This document shows, one piece after another, positions 46,661 to 56,884 of a stretch of DNA of 64,000 bases. Source of the stretch: Raphanus sativus. Taxonomy: Eukaryota; Streptophyta; Magnoliopsida; Brassicales; Brassicaceae. The number at the start of each line of letters is the position of its first letter. Position 1 is the first letter of the stretch. A program made the position numbers and the translations under genes. The notes under the pieces are model-generated. The model had not been told where the DNA came from. It saw nothing but the letters and a program-made list of their open reading frames with translations, and searched no databases. Where the stretch lies: assembly GCF_000801105.2 (NCBI RefSeq), contig NC_079512.1:27049848-27113847 (forward strand), given 5' to 3'.

Positions 46661-48095
46661 GATTATACGGAGAGGTTATGTGGACGGCACTCATACTTAT
46701 TTAGAAGAGATCGAGGCGTTTGGAAATGTAAATCGTTGCTTTGAAGGAAACAAATATTGCCAGCTATTTTATATTAATTGTGATTTGCAAAATCTTATGA
46801 TTATTTTTTTTCTTTTTTGACCAGTGCTTTATCCTAAAAATCTAAGAAATTAATATTTTCTATAATCTAAGATCTGGGTCAAGAACTAAATTTTAGAACT
46901 ATGTGATCATATGATGAATTGGTGTCACATATGAAAAACAATAGGTCTAAATAGCGAAAAGGCGGAAGTTGACAAAAGAGTTGATCTGACAACACAGTAC
47001 AAAAAAGCATGTTGTATGTGTGTGTTCTTTATAGAAAGAACAAAGCATGTAATGTTGGTTATAAAGAGTACGAATGATTTCATTAGTTAGATACTAAGAT
47101 ATATAAGATATCGATGTTAATCAATATTTACTAACATCAAAATAAATTATTCAGTAGTTAATGATGTGAATAACATCGATAGAATAATGGATGTGTGTTC
47201 TAGAGATATTACACCACCTCCGAGACATAAAATTAATAATTCGGGCGAGGGTTATGATACACAAGTTATTGACATTGGTGATTGCTTATTCAGAAAGTGA
47301 TAAGAGTATTAGATTAATACAATATGATTTCGTTGGTTACGACTCCAGAGCATTGTTGGTACCATCATTGTCATGGAGTAAAAGGCAAACAAACCCTCTA
47401 AAGTCATTTTCGCCCTTGGCCAACCTATATTAATTTGTGGGAAAGAACCCTCATGCCATTCCGAGGCAGCTCCTATAGGACCTATTTTTACATGTTGATG
47501 GTTAAGTTAAGAACTACTTGGCCCGACCGGTCCATACCTTGCATCTAATGGTTTATTGCGGATTGATCATTTAATGCGAAGGTCTAAACCCTCAAACATA
47601 AAATCATATCATATTTGTCTAAATACGCACCATTTAGTCGGATTAACTCATCCTAATATATTTTTATATAGATGAGGGTGAATTTGCTGGATAATTCAAT
47701 TTTTCTCCTTCTTGATTATGTATGTTTTGAGATTAAAAAAATCCAAACAATAAGAATTAAAAATATATTAATCAAATTAAAAATCCAAACAATATATTGT
47801 CAATTGGGAATACTTTTTTATAATAAGAATACTTACCGAGGGAATTTAAAACTTATAATTTTTATTTAATAAAAAATCATATATAGTTTTATTTAAAGTT
47901 TTTTCAAGCTTATTTAAATAAACGCTATTCATATATATATATATGGTTTCATCAGATGAGAGATCTATAAAGTTACTTTAGAAAATGTAAGTTGTGCGTC
48001 CATTGGATTTGATGTCTATAATTTGGCGTTCGTTAACTACTTCACATTTGTTTAAATAAACAAACAATTTGTATGCTTTAAATCTGTTACGAACT

Positions 48096-48120
48096 AGTTA
48101 CAAAAAAAAAAAAAAAAAAA
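48096..48120 (+). mobile_element. Poly(A) micro-insertion with TSD
   Basis: A 25-bp insert, agttac followed by 19 A, lies between perfect 15-bp copies of aatctgttacgaact (48081-48095, 48121-48135). This is retroposition in which almost only the tail was copied. Confidence 0.7.
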
Positions 48121-48355
48121 AATCTGTTACGAACTTACGATTAATGGTGGTTCTCGTTGCTCGCCGAACAACGGTAGTGGATCATTGTTAACTTACCTGC
48201 TGAGTGACCCTTGCACTGAATGCTGAATTATTTTATACTGAAGTGACCATATTTCTATCAAACGATAGTTTGTTGCTTTGAGACTGTGTTGTGTAATTGT
48301 GTGAAGACAGATGTCAGGTCGAGTATATAATTAATCGCAAACCAAATTATGGTTC

Positions 48356-48365
48356 CCAAAAAAAA
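48356..48365 (+). mobile_element. Poly(A) micro-insertion with TSD
   Basis: A 10-bp insert, ccaaaaaaaa, between perfect 12-bp copies of aaattatggttc (48344-48355, 48366-48377). Confidence 0.6.
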
Positions 48366-48586
48366 AAATTATGGTTCAAGTAGGTTGGACATAATTATTT
48401 ATTAGGTAGTATTGAAATGTTAAATATCTCGTCATTACTTGCCATGATCCCAGCGTCTAGCGATATCAACAAAAACTAAAAAGGTAGGAGTAATGCTAAC
48501 TCATTTTTTGGTTAATTTATTCTATCCTGGTTAATTTGTTGATGTGAAATTTGTATAGTATGTGTATCAGTGTATAGTATATACAT

Positions 48587-48597
48587 TTTTTTGTCAA
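48587..48597 (-). mobile_element. Poly(A) micro-insertion with TSD
   Basis: An 11-bp insert (minus strand ttgacaaaaaa) between perfect 19-bp copies of cagtgtatagtatatacat (48568-48586, 48598-48616). Confidence 0.65.
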
Positions 48598-49675
48598 CAG
48601 TGTATAGTATATACATACATCAATACATGAACGTGTACTAGGTCAAACAATGTAGGTGCAAGGTATGTAAGTCAGGTGTTACTTTTTTGTTGAACAGTAC
48701 ATTCGTTTGCATCAGTTATAATATTATTGGGTAGACCAATATATAGTACCTTTTACTTAGGGCAAAATTTTTTAAATCTGATTCTTATTATAAGCGTCGA
48801 TCATTTTGATTACTGAGTGTAGAATTGTTAGACCTGAAAATTTAAAAATAAAATAATATATTATATGTAGGTTTTAATAAAGGTGTTATATAGTATAGTA
48901 TTAGAATTGCTATGTATACGAAATGACCTGAACATGTTCTGGTCTCTGTGGGCTTGTCTCTCATCTAATAAACAGAGAGACCACCACGTACGTTGATACC
49001 AATAGTTAGTCGAAAATGACCAATCCATGATTCGGCAAAAACACATGAGTTTTCTTATTTCTAAAGTATAAGAAATGAAGTTTCATTTCTCATTGAAAAA
49101 TGAAACTTCATCAGACCTCAAGCAAATGGTTAGTTGTATCTATACTGACGCCTGAGATGCTATGATTGAATATAAGGATGTTTGTACACGTTCTAGCTAA
49201 CTAAAGTTATACAGCTATGAAACCCCCATTTCGCATGTTACCAATCAGATTCACCATCTTTATTACTTTTTACTAAACATACTGAAAAAATGTATAAAGG
49301 TAATGTGCCAAACTATCCCCACCAAGTAACATCGTTTCTTTTTACTCTTCACTTCTAACCTTTTACTTTCACAATAAAATTATTTAGAACAAGCGATGGT
49401 GCATGCAATCAAAGATAATTTCTTTGTCAGAAATAAGATTTTGGGTCGTTCAGCATATCTATCATTCAACAAAAATAAATCGATTTTAAATAAATTTATT
49501 TAGGAAGAAAGGACTCTCCAAATAATACATAAGACATAAGATATACACATGGATAGGGGGAGACAGAGTAGAAGGCCCACACTTCTTTAACAAAAGAACA
49601 ACAAGCCCGTGACCCCAAACTAGCGTTCAGATTTATTTTATCTGACATAATCTCAGCCGTCGGATTTTATTTTTC

Positions 49676-50623
49676 CTATGTCCCATTCTGACTCAGATCC
49701 AACCGTCCATATTCCTCGAGGGTCTTCAATAGGTGGGCCCCTTTTCTTCTTCCTCTCGATGTGCACTCTCCTTCCAGCGCCAGAGCCACCGCCCTCGCCA
49801 CTTCCTCCGCCGGCGCCACCGCAATCTCTTCGCCGGAAAATGCTCCTCCTCTTCCGTAGACCACGGCGAGTATGCTTATGGCGTATTCTCTCCCCCTCCC
49901 GGCCAATCTCGCCATCACCGCCACCATCGCCGGCACCGTCATCGCGTGAGCACGAACCTCCGCCGCGCCTTCCGCCGTCGTGCACATGAGCTCGAGCGCA
50001 GCTAAGGCGCGTTCCACCGCAGAGTTCTCTAGCCCCGCCGCAGTTTCCACCACCGCTCGAGCTGCACCCGCCTCGACGGCCACGTGGCGGTTACCTTCGG
50101 CGAGGCAGAGCGCGAGGAGGATCTTGGTAACGTATTTGGCGGTTACGATCCTGTTGCTGCGAAGGCAGGAGACCAGGCCTCGCATGAGAGCCGGAGGACA
50201 CGTCGGGTCGGACGGCGGGTCGGGTACGACGACCCGCTCGAGTAGCTGAAGAGCGAGGAGCTTGTCGGAGTCAGAGACGGACGCGAGGTGAAGCTCGGCG
50301 ATCTGGTAGGTTTCTTGGAGAGTGGTGGAGACAGGGAGAGGCGGAGGAGGCGGAGGACGAGTAGGAGGAGGAGGAGGTGGTGCGGTGGATGGAGTTTGAT
50401 CGAGATGATGAGGGAAACGCCATTGAGTGAAGCTTTGAGAAGTGGAGGTCGAGGAGGATGAAGAGGAGGAGGTGGTGGTGGTGGTGGTGGTTGGCTTACG
50501 GCGAGGCTGTTGGTGAGGAGAGGTAGGACTGAGGACGGATTGTGTGCAGCGGCGGAAGAAGCCACAGGAGAAGAGAGGACGCGGTGGCGCGTGGGATTTC
50601 GGTTTCTGGTTTGCTCTCATCAT
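49676..50623 (-). CDS. ARM-repeat family protein
   Basis: Single exon, 315 aa, matching the position of At5g11550. The first ~100 residues are low-complexity: a Lys/Arg/Pro start with C-G-F-F-R-R-C, runs of Thr and Ser, then runs of Pro. From about residue 105 to 300 it is helical and Leu/Ala-rich with ARM-type spacing (L-L-A-L-Q-L-L-E-R-V-V, A-R-A-V-V-E-T-A-A, E-R-A-L-A-A-L-E-L-M-C, A-I-S-I-L-A-V-V-Y-G). It ends G-A-H-L-L-K-T-L-E-E-Y-G, a segment shared with PUB-type U-box/ARM proteins. There is no U-box, so it is not an E3 ligase by sequence. The ARM domain suggests protein binding; the function is unknown. The coding DNA is much more GC-rich than its surroundings, which opens long shadow frames on the other strand. 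No disruption. Confidence 0.88.
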   Translation of the reverse strand: MMRANQKPKSHAPPRPLFSCGFFRRCTQSVLSPTSPHQQPRRKPTTTTTTTSSSSSSSTSTSQSFTQWRFPHHLDQTPSTAPPPPPPTRPPPPPPLPVSTTLQETYQIAELHLASVSDSDKLLALQLLERVVVPDPPSDPTCPPALMRGLVSCLRSNRIVTAKYVTKILLALCLAEGNRHVAVEAGAARAVVETAAGLENSAVERALAALELMCTTAEGAAEVRAHAMTVPAMVAVMARLAGRGREYAISILAVVYGRGGAFSGEEIAVAPAEEVARAVALALEGECTSRGRRKGAHLLKTLEEYGRLDLSQNGT

Positions 50624-51202
50624 CGCTGGGGTGGAGAGGAGGTGAGGTATTGGGAAGTGAAGCGAACGTCTGTCTTTAAATAGTAAGAAAAATCATTGAT
50701 TCGTACCAAATTTGTCAGGCGTTTAACACTTGTACTCTCCCCTAAGATTATTACTCGTATTATTAAAGCCGTAAAATGTCATACCATCGTGTAATCATGT
50801 GATGTGCGTGTGTTGGTATATGGGAGCATTGTCCAAGAAAATATAAGATGACGAATCTTAGATTGTGAATAGAGCTTAGGGTAATTATTTAACGTATAAA
50901 GACAGGTTTGTTTTTTAAAGTCTAAAATCATTATCTGAAGACGACAAAAGCAGCTGGTTTGGTCTTAAACCAATCTGCAAAAACAGACAAAGAGGCCTCT
51001 ATAAACTTCAAAATTTCGGAAGGTTCAGCGCAAAACTCATGAACGTGACAAAGTCACAAGCTAGAGTATGTAAATTATTCAGTTTCCAAAGCCTTAACAT
51101 CAAAGGTTAAACCAATGTTTTTTTTTCTTTCTAGGAGTACCAACAAAGAAATCACTACAACTGTAAAAAAAAACAAAGTATATAAACCTTTAAAGGATCC
51201 AA
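50624..51202. other. ARM gene promoter / EMC1 3' region
   Basis: Contains the ARM-gene 5' flank and the EMC1 3' UTR. Nothing else recognised. Confidence 0.5.
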
Positions 51203-54200
51203 TCACCTCCATTTTTCACTTAGTTCCTTTTTCTCTGAAAGAACCCAGGTGATGTAGATGGCTGCAACAAGTGCCACAATCGTGATCAAGAGAAGTGCGT
51301 AGCTAAAATCGTCGGTCAGCGAGTCATAGGTCTTCGAAGGAGCAAGCCTTGTGTAGAAGAGATCCACTCCGTAGGCAAAGACGTGTGTTGTTGACTCTAG
51401 CTTGGCCGGAGCTGTTACTATGCCTCTTAGACCTTCTACTTTGAGGGAGTGTGTGATATATGACTGTGAAATGCAACAAAGCGCATTAGAATCGACACAT
51501 TCAGAAAAAGAACTTCACAGGAACCAAACCAGGGAGATGCTTGCAGAATCCTAACAGAAAGGGTATGAGTGAACCTGAGGAATGATGGGTAGTGAATCGG
51601 TAAGAGGGATGATTCCTTCTTCTTTCTCAGCTTGCGAGGGGTTAAGTGTCCGGCGTGGATCCACGAATCGTTTATCAAGTGCCAATATCTAATCTCATTC
51701 ATTGGAACAGTTTTTGAGTATCAGTTTTCCAATCTATGGAGGTATCTACGCATATATGATATGTATAATCTACAGACCTGATCTCCGATGGTACCAATGA
51801 GAAGCTGCTTTGATGTTATTCCCTTTGCTGTTGATGTCACCGCGATGGTTTTCACGGACTGAGCAAAGAAGTATGACTGTGACTTAGTGAACATCTCTGG
51901 TCTAGAGTATGACGAGATTGGTGCTGTTAGATTGTGCTTTCCCAGAACGAGTTTCCAGACATTTTTGTTCTCCTGCAAATTAATGTTTCACGGAGTGATG
52001 ACGAACACTAACATCATTTGATAAAATGCTTTGGGTAATGAAGTTATACATACCGCCCGAGACTGATCATAGATCTCGACGACCGTAACCTCGTACTTGT
52101 GAGCTCGAAGGTTGAAGTAGTGGTAAACAACCCAATTCTCACTAAATACCTGCAAACAATTTTGAAGAGTTAAGAGAGTTTGCATTTAATCCATTTAAAA
52201 AGAAATGAGATGAAATAGTATGACAACTTACAGCATGAACTGGTCCTTGGCAGCCTTGATGTGACAAACGGTGCAGTATACGCCCTGTAATCGTGTCAAT
52301 GAGGTATACTACAAGTGTTGACTCCTCTGGTGTAACTGAACTGATCTCACCAGCGCCTTTTGGAGACACAGTGGCCACAAACAGCAAGTTTCTTGATACG
52401 TATTTATACAGCACGTCTTGGTCTGTGCTGACTTTGGCTTGTGTATGAACAACCTGGAAATACAATCGTACACAAGTCATGGTAAATAGATAAACTTCTA
52501 TTCTAATATTCTAGAGTAAAAACTCCAAGAAACGGATACTCAATTTCGCAAAAAAACACTAGCAAGCATGATAAGAACTGATTTAGAAACCAATATTTAT
52601 ACCTCATTTGGTTTTCGTGTTAGTGTTGAAATAATTTTCTCTGATTCTGAAGGAAACACAACAGTCCATAGTTCCCTGGTGGTAAAGCAGTACTCATCTG
52701 CAGTCTCACCAGCGCAACTGCTCTTCATGGCGTGTCCTCTGATAATACCACCATCACCCTCAACAGTGTACCAATATACATTTTGAAACTCGCGTTGAAA
52801 GATGCTGAGAGCCTCTGAAGTTTTTGGGTACAAGTGGACATGGCCCTCAGTATCAGCTATCAGATGTAAACGTTGTTCCGTTGAATCGGTAAATGGAAGA
52901 GGCATAACTTGCACAACAGAGTGACCAATACCAGATGAGCTAATCTCCTTCCCTGTGTACACATCTACTAATGAAAGTACACCGGGCGCACTTGAATCTG
53001 ATCCACACCTACCAACTACAAGAACAGAGGGATTCTCGTCCATGGCGTGATGATGAGGGACCTGCCACTGATACAAGCTGATACCACTGGGGCGTTGGCA
53101 GGCTTCTGATTTGCTAGGAGATTTTAGTAACATAGACCAGACAATCCTCCCATCTCCTGTGTGCAAAGCAAAAAGTTTTCCAGCTCGAGTAAGTGCTATG
53201 AATAATTTCCGGAAGCCATTATGGTCACGGGTAAGTTTGCTCCTCCCAGAACTCTTCATCCTCATTTCTTGAATTGCTGCCACATCCTCTGGGCTTGCTA
53301 GCAACAAGGATCCCTTGAGCTTCAACATGTGTCCCTTCCAAAAGAAACAGCAAAAGCTAAATTGATCAGAGTAAGAAAACCAGAAGAGTACGTCACATCT
53401 CCAGGAAAATTAAGAAAATCCAACATAGAGGCTTAAGAACATTTATACCTTAAGCCAATCTACGAGAGTGTGTTCTACTTTTGCCACTGATACACCATCC
53501 TTTGCCACAGGGAGTTCTGCCGTTGTAACATCAATCACTGAAGCCAGGCCTTCTTCCCTGCTCCAAACGATCGCCCCTTGCTGCAGTAACAAGAGTGAGT
53601 GATCTTCCATCACGATAAGCGCCCTAAATCCATTACTCCTGTCTGTCTTGATATAGTTGTTTATGAAAACTTTATGTACACGCCCCCTATGTTGGTCCAT
53701 TTGGATGCTCTCTCTAAGCAATACAGTATCCAAGTCATCCACAAGTTTCACAATGAGGTGAATCTTGCTCCCTTCGTGATGTACTGAGGCAAAGGCTACC
53801 TGATTATCTGCAACTGGAAGTGAATCACTCATGGCGGTTTCATCAGATAATGAGTCTACCACCTCCAACTTTCCTTCGCCCCCAATCCTCACAAATATAG
53901 TGCGTCTGTTGACTTTTACAGCAAGCATATCGCTAAGAAGAGGTGATAAAATCTCAGCGTTTCCAGACTCCTCAACAAGATCTGAAATACGGGTCTTCTG
54001 GAAGCTAATAACTCCATCTAAGAAGCCAATAGTAACCAAAATTGACCTCGTTGAATCAAGAACAACAACTTTATCGCTTGAAACTGACGAAATCTCGCCA
54101 GAGAATCCACCAGGGAACACCATGCTTTTTTGTGCCACTACCTCTCCAGTTTTGGAATCAATCTGGTAAACAACAGCCTCAGATGAATGAAGGAAACCCA

Positions 54201-55416
54201 GAACATAAATTATACTGCTTTCAGGAGGTTGAAGAACCCGCTGAACTTCAAACCTGCGACAAGCACCATGAAGCAACAGCGAGAGTAAGTATAAAGAATC
54301 GCCAAAAGCATTATAACATGCAACCTCACTGAAATATAAAGTGAAGGCTGTCATACCCTTCCGCTGTGAAATCCTTTTTCCAGAGGACCTCACCATCTAT
54401 AGCAGAGACAGCATGAAGGTACCCACCACTGAAAACAAGAACAGGGTAGTCCTTGTCAAACTTCAAATTTATCTGCAAAAGAGCTGTGACTCATAAGCAA
54501 GAACCAAAGAATATGCTAACACAACTAAGATTTCAGATAACTATCAGTACTGATAGGCTTATATTACTAACCGGTACTGATAACAGTGACTTTGAACTCT
54601 GAGCGGTATGCAGGGACGTTTCCCACACCATCTGGCCATCAGGAAGGTTCCAGGCTCTTAACACACTTCCTTGTGACGAAAGGGTGATAACATCTGTAAT
54701 AAAAAAATTCGAATCCAACAAAACAGAGTTCAAGACTATGGCAGGTGAAAGCAAACACAGTGTTGAAACACCACATGTAATGATATAATAACTGTCCTAC
54801 ATTTTCCCAAGGCGATATCAACGCCATCAATAGCATCATTTGTCCCAAGAACATGCCGCCAAACTGCACCAAAACCATATAAAGAAAAAAGAGAGTAAGA
54901 AAGAAGGAGTAAAAGAGAGATGTGGGAATGAGACACAGTGTCTTACAAATCTCTCCATGTCTAAGATCAAGAGAAGCAACAACATTCTCCTCGGTAGAGA
55001 CGATAACACGCTTTCTCCCAGTCTTCTGAGTGTGGAACACTGCGTGCTTCACTTTCCCGATGTACCGTTGGTGCCTAAAGCAAATACAACAACAGTGATT
55101 CTCCAACTCACTATTGATAGGTGAATCAATTTGGATTCTAGCTAATGAGATCTATCTAACATACTAAATCACAGACACAGATTAATTTGATTGGCGCGAA
55201 AGCTATAGTTCGATGAAACGTTTCTCGAAGAGTTCACTAAGCAGAAGTACGCGCTTTCGAAGTTTGTTCAGCTGTTTTTTATTAATCGAAATCGGATGAG
55301 GAAGAGAAGAGTTACCAATCCATGAGGCCGACTTGATCTTCGTAAAGGGAGAAAGATATAACTGCAGATGATAAGAAGATGAGAAGGAGGAGAGAAACCC
55401 TAATCTCCATCGCCAT
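51203..55416 (-). CDS. EMC1: ER membrane protein complex subunit 1
   Basis: Twelve exons (55416-55316, 55074-54947, 54863-54801, 54693-54572, 54472-54357, 54253-53449, 53334-52603, 52453-52232, 52149-52054, 51972-51778, 51688-51575, 51463-51203) sum to 2,955 nt and 984 aa, all GT-AG and in frame. EMC1 is the largest lumenal subunit of the ER membrane complex, which inserts transmembrane helices and tail-anchored proteins. A signal peptide (about 1-22) is followed by a PQQ-like beta-propeller (about 25-450, e.g. G-G-Y-L-H-A-V-S-A-I-D-G-E-V-L-W). A second propeller portion and the DUF1620 domain (about 760-950: I-Y-D-Q-S-R-A, A-V-T-S-T-A-K-G-I-T-S-K) come next. One transmembrane helix lies near the C-terminus before S-E-K-K-E-L-S-E-K-W-R. 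Place and sequence match At5g11560. It is intact. Confidence 0.95.
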
Positions 55417-55522
55417 TTAAAGATCGCTTACTAATTTTTCTTCTGCTAGTGGTACCAGCAGATCTGGAGAGGGAAGAGAAGTCGTGCGAGAGGGAGGGAG
55501 AGCTTTAACAAGCGGCTCGGTA

Positions 55523-55546
55523 CGGTTCGGTTCGGTTCGGTTCGGT
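55523..55546. repeat. (CGGTT)n microsatellite
   Basis: About five copies of CGGTT about 110 bp upstream of the EMC1 start codon, followed by looser TTTGGTT/CGGTTT words. Confidence 0.85.
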
Positions 55547-55604
55547 AATTTTGCTTTGGTTCAGTAGTTTCGGTTTGGCTTTTGCTTATGGATGATAAGT
55601 GAAT

Positions 55605-56423
55605 GGGAAAATCCCATGAAAAACCTTATAAGTGGCAAGCACTTCCACTTTAAACCTCCAAATTTTACGTTTCCATAATAAACCTTGAAATTGAAAATAT
55701 TTTTAACAAAAACCTTCAAAAGATTAACATGTTTTATGTTATGTTAAAATAAACAGAATAATAAACTCTATTAATGTTGTTATTAACTCTGTCTCCTTTC
55801 GATAAAACATGTGACTTATTGTAATTACTTATATTTTTAACAAACCATTTTTTTATTTTATTCATGAGCCATCATAAGTGTTTGTGAAAGAAAATAATAG
55901 AAAATCTAAGAAAAAAATTTATAAGTGAAAAAGAGATCGTGTTATACATAACATGGAGTAAGATAGTTCTAATATTTTGAATCTTCTTATTCTAGATTTT
56001 CGAGTCCATGGAGTAAGATAGTACCTCAAAGAGATCATTCGAATGTGATGTTGCTTCTCTTCGGAATTTCCTTGAAATCTAGAAGGAACCTACGCCCAAT
56101 GCTTCTCGTCTCTTCATCCTATGGTTTTCTCTTTGCTTCTCTTCATCTTGTGCTCTGGCAAAAACCGATGATGAAATTGCAATACCGTAGGCGAAAATGA
56201 TGAACAGATACATCAGAGACTTCAAAGAAGCTATCTTCTTCGTCGTTGTTTCTAAGAAACATAAAACACGTTAGTTATCTTAACATCACATAAAACACGT
56301 TAGTCATTTTGAAGGTTTTTGTTAAAAATATCTTTAATTTCAAGGTTTATTATGGAAACATAAAATTTGGAGGTTTAAAGTGGAAGTGCTTGCCACTTTG
56401 AAGGTTTTTCATGGGATTTTCCC
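55605..56423. mobile_element. MULE-type element with long TIRs
   Basis: The two ends match as inverted repeats over about 130 bp: GGGAAAATCCCATGAAAAACC, then ...GTGGCAAGCACTTCCACTTT, AAACCTCCAAATTTTA, CCATAATAAACCTTGAAATT, TTTTTAACAAAAACCTTCAAAA. Only a handful of differences separate them. Long TIRs starting GGGAAAAT are typical of crucifer Mutator-like elements. Length is 819 bp. I find no clear 9-10 bp target duplication. The central ~550 bp is not TIR-like and includes a short coding-like stretch on the minus strand (56079-56213), so this may be a Pack-MULE. It lies about 190 bp upstream of the EMC1 start. Confidence 0.8.
56079..56213 (-). CDS. Short secreted-peptide-like ORF in MULE
   Basis: ATG at 56213 gives 44 aa. 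Residues about 1-20 are hydrophobic (Y-L-F-I-I-F-A-Y-G-I-A-I), followed by S-S-S-V-F-A-R-A, which fits a signal peptide. The rest is charged (D-E-E-K-Q-R-E-N-H-R-M-K-R-R-E) and ends A-L-G-V-G-S-F. The frame extends upstream without stop to a possible acceptor (tttcttag) near 56256, so the ATG may be internal to a longer captured exon. I do not recognise a family. It could equally be chance coding potential in 135 bp. Confidence 0.3.
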   Translation of the reverse strand: MYLFIIFAYGIAISSSVFARAQDEEKQRENHRMKRREALGVGSF

Positions 56424-56884
56424 GATTTAAAATTTTTAAGAAAAATCTCATAAATAACAGTTTTAGTTTTTGTCACGAAAATAGACTCAAAAAAATTCAA
56501 AATAATTTTTATTAATAAACAAAAAACAATAATTTCAGGTCTTAAACTCTAAATCTTTCCTAAATTATAAACCCTAAACTCTAGTCACTAAACCTTAAAT
56601 CTAAATATATAAATATATTTCTTTTTACATTTGAATAAAATAAAACTATTTTTGAGATTTTTTTTAGTGTGTGTTAATTTTTTGAACAAAAACTTGATTT
56701 GAGTGTTATTGAGAGACATATCATATATCTCTTAATTTTATTGTATGTATAAACAAACAAACACTCGTAAGACAAACATACAGCTATATTACGATGACTG
56801 TGAACATAATACGGATAAATTTTAGTATTTGTTCGTGTAATTTTATTTGATACGGATTCAAATGTCTTGTACTTGTGTCGCTAT
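56424..56884. other. Intergenic, 3' of NPF gene
   Basis: AT-rich; contains an aaaccctaaact-like run near 56.57 kb but no telomere-type tandem array. No gene. Confidence 0.45.

Larger units (their letters stand above)
46661..49675. other. Intergenic, GULLO3 upstream
   Basis: No gene seen. Upstream region of GULLO3 and 3' flank of the ARM-repeat gene. A poly(A) run and three duplication-flanked micro-insertions cluster at 48.08-48.62 kb (listed separately). Confidence 0.5.

Noticed and set aside
49678..50249. Plus-strand ORFs opposite the ARM-repeat gene
   Set aside because: Shadows of a GC-rich coding exon; the minus-strand frame has clear ARM features.
56560..56600. AAACCCTAAA-like sequence as interstitial telomere
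   Set aside because: Only isolated, imperfect words (aaaccctaaact, actaaacctta); no tandem TTTAGGG array.
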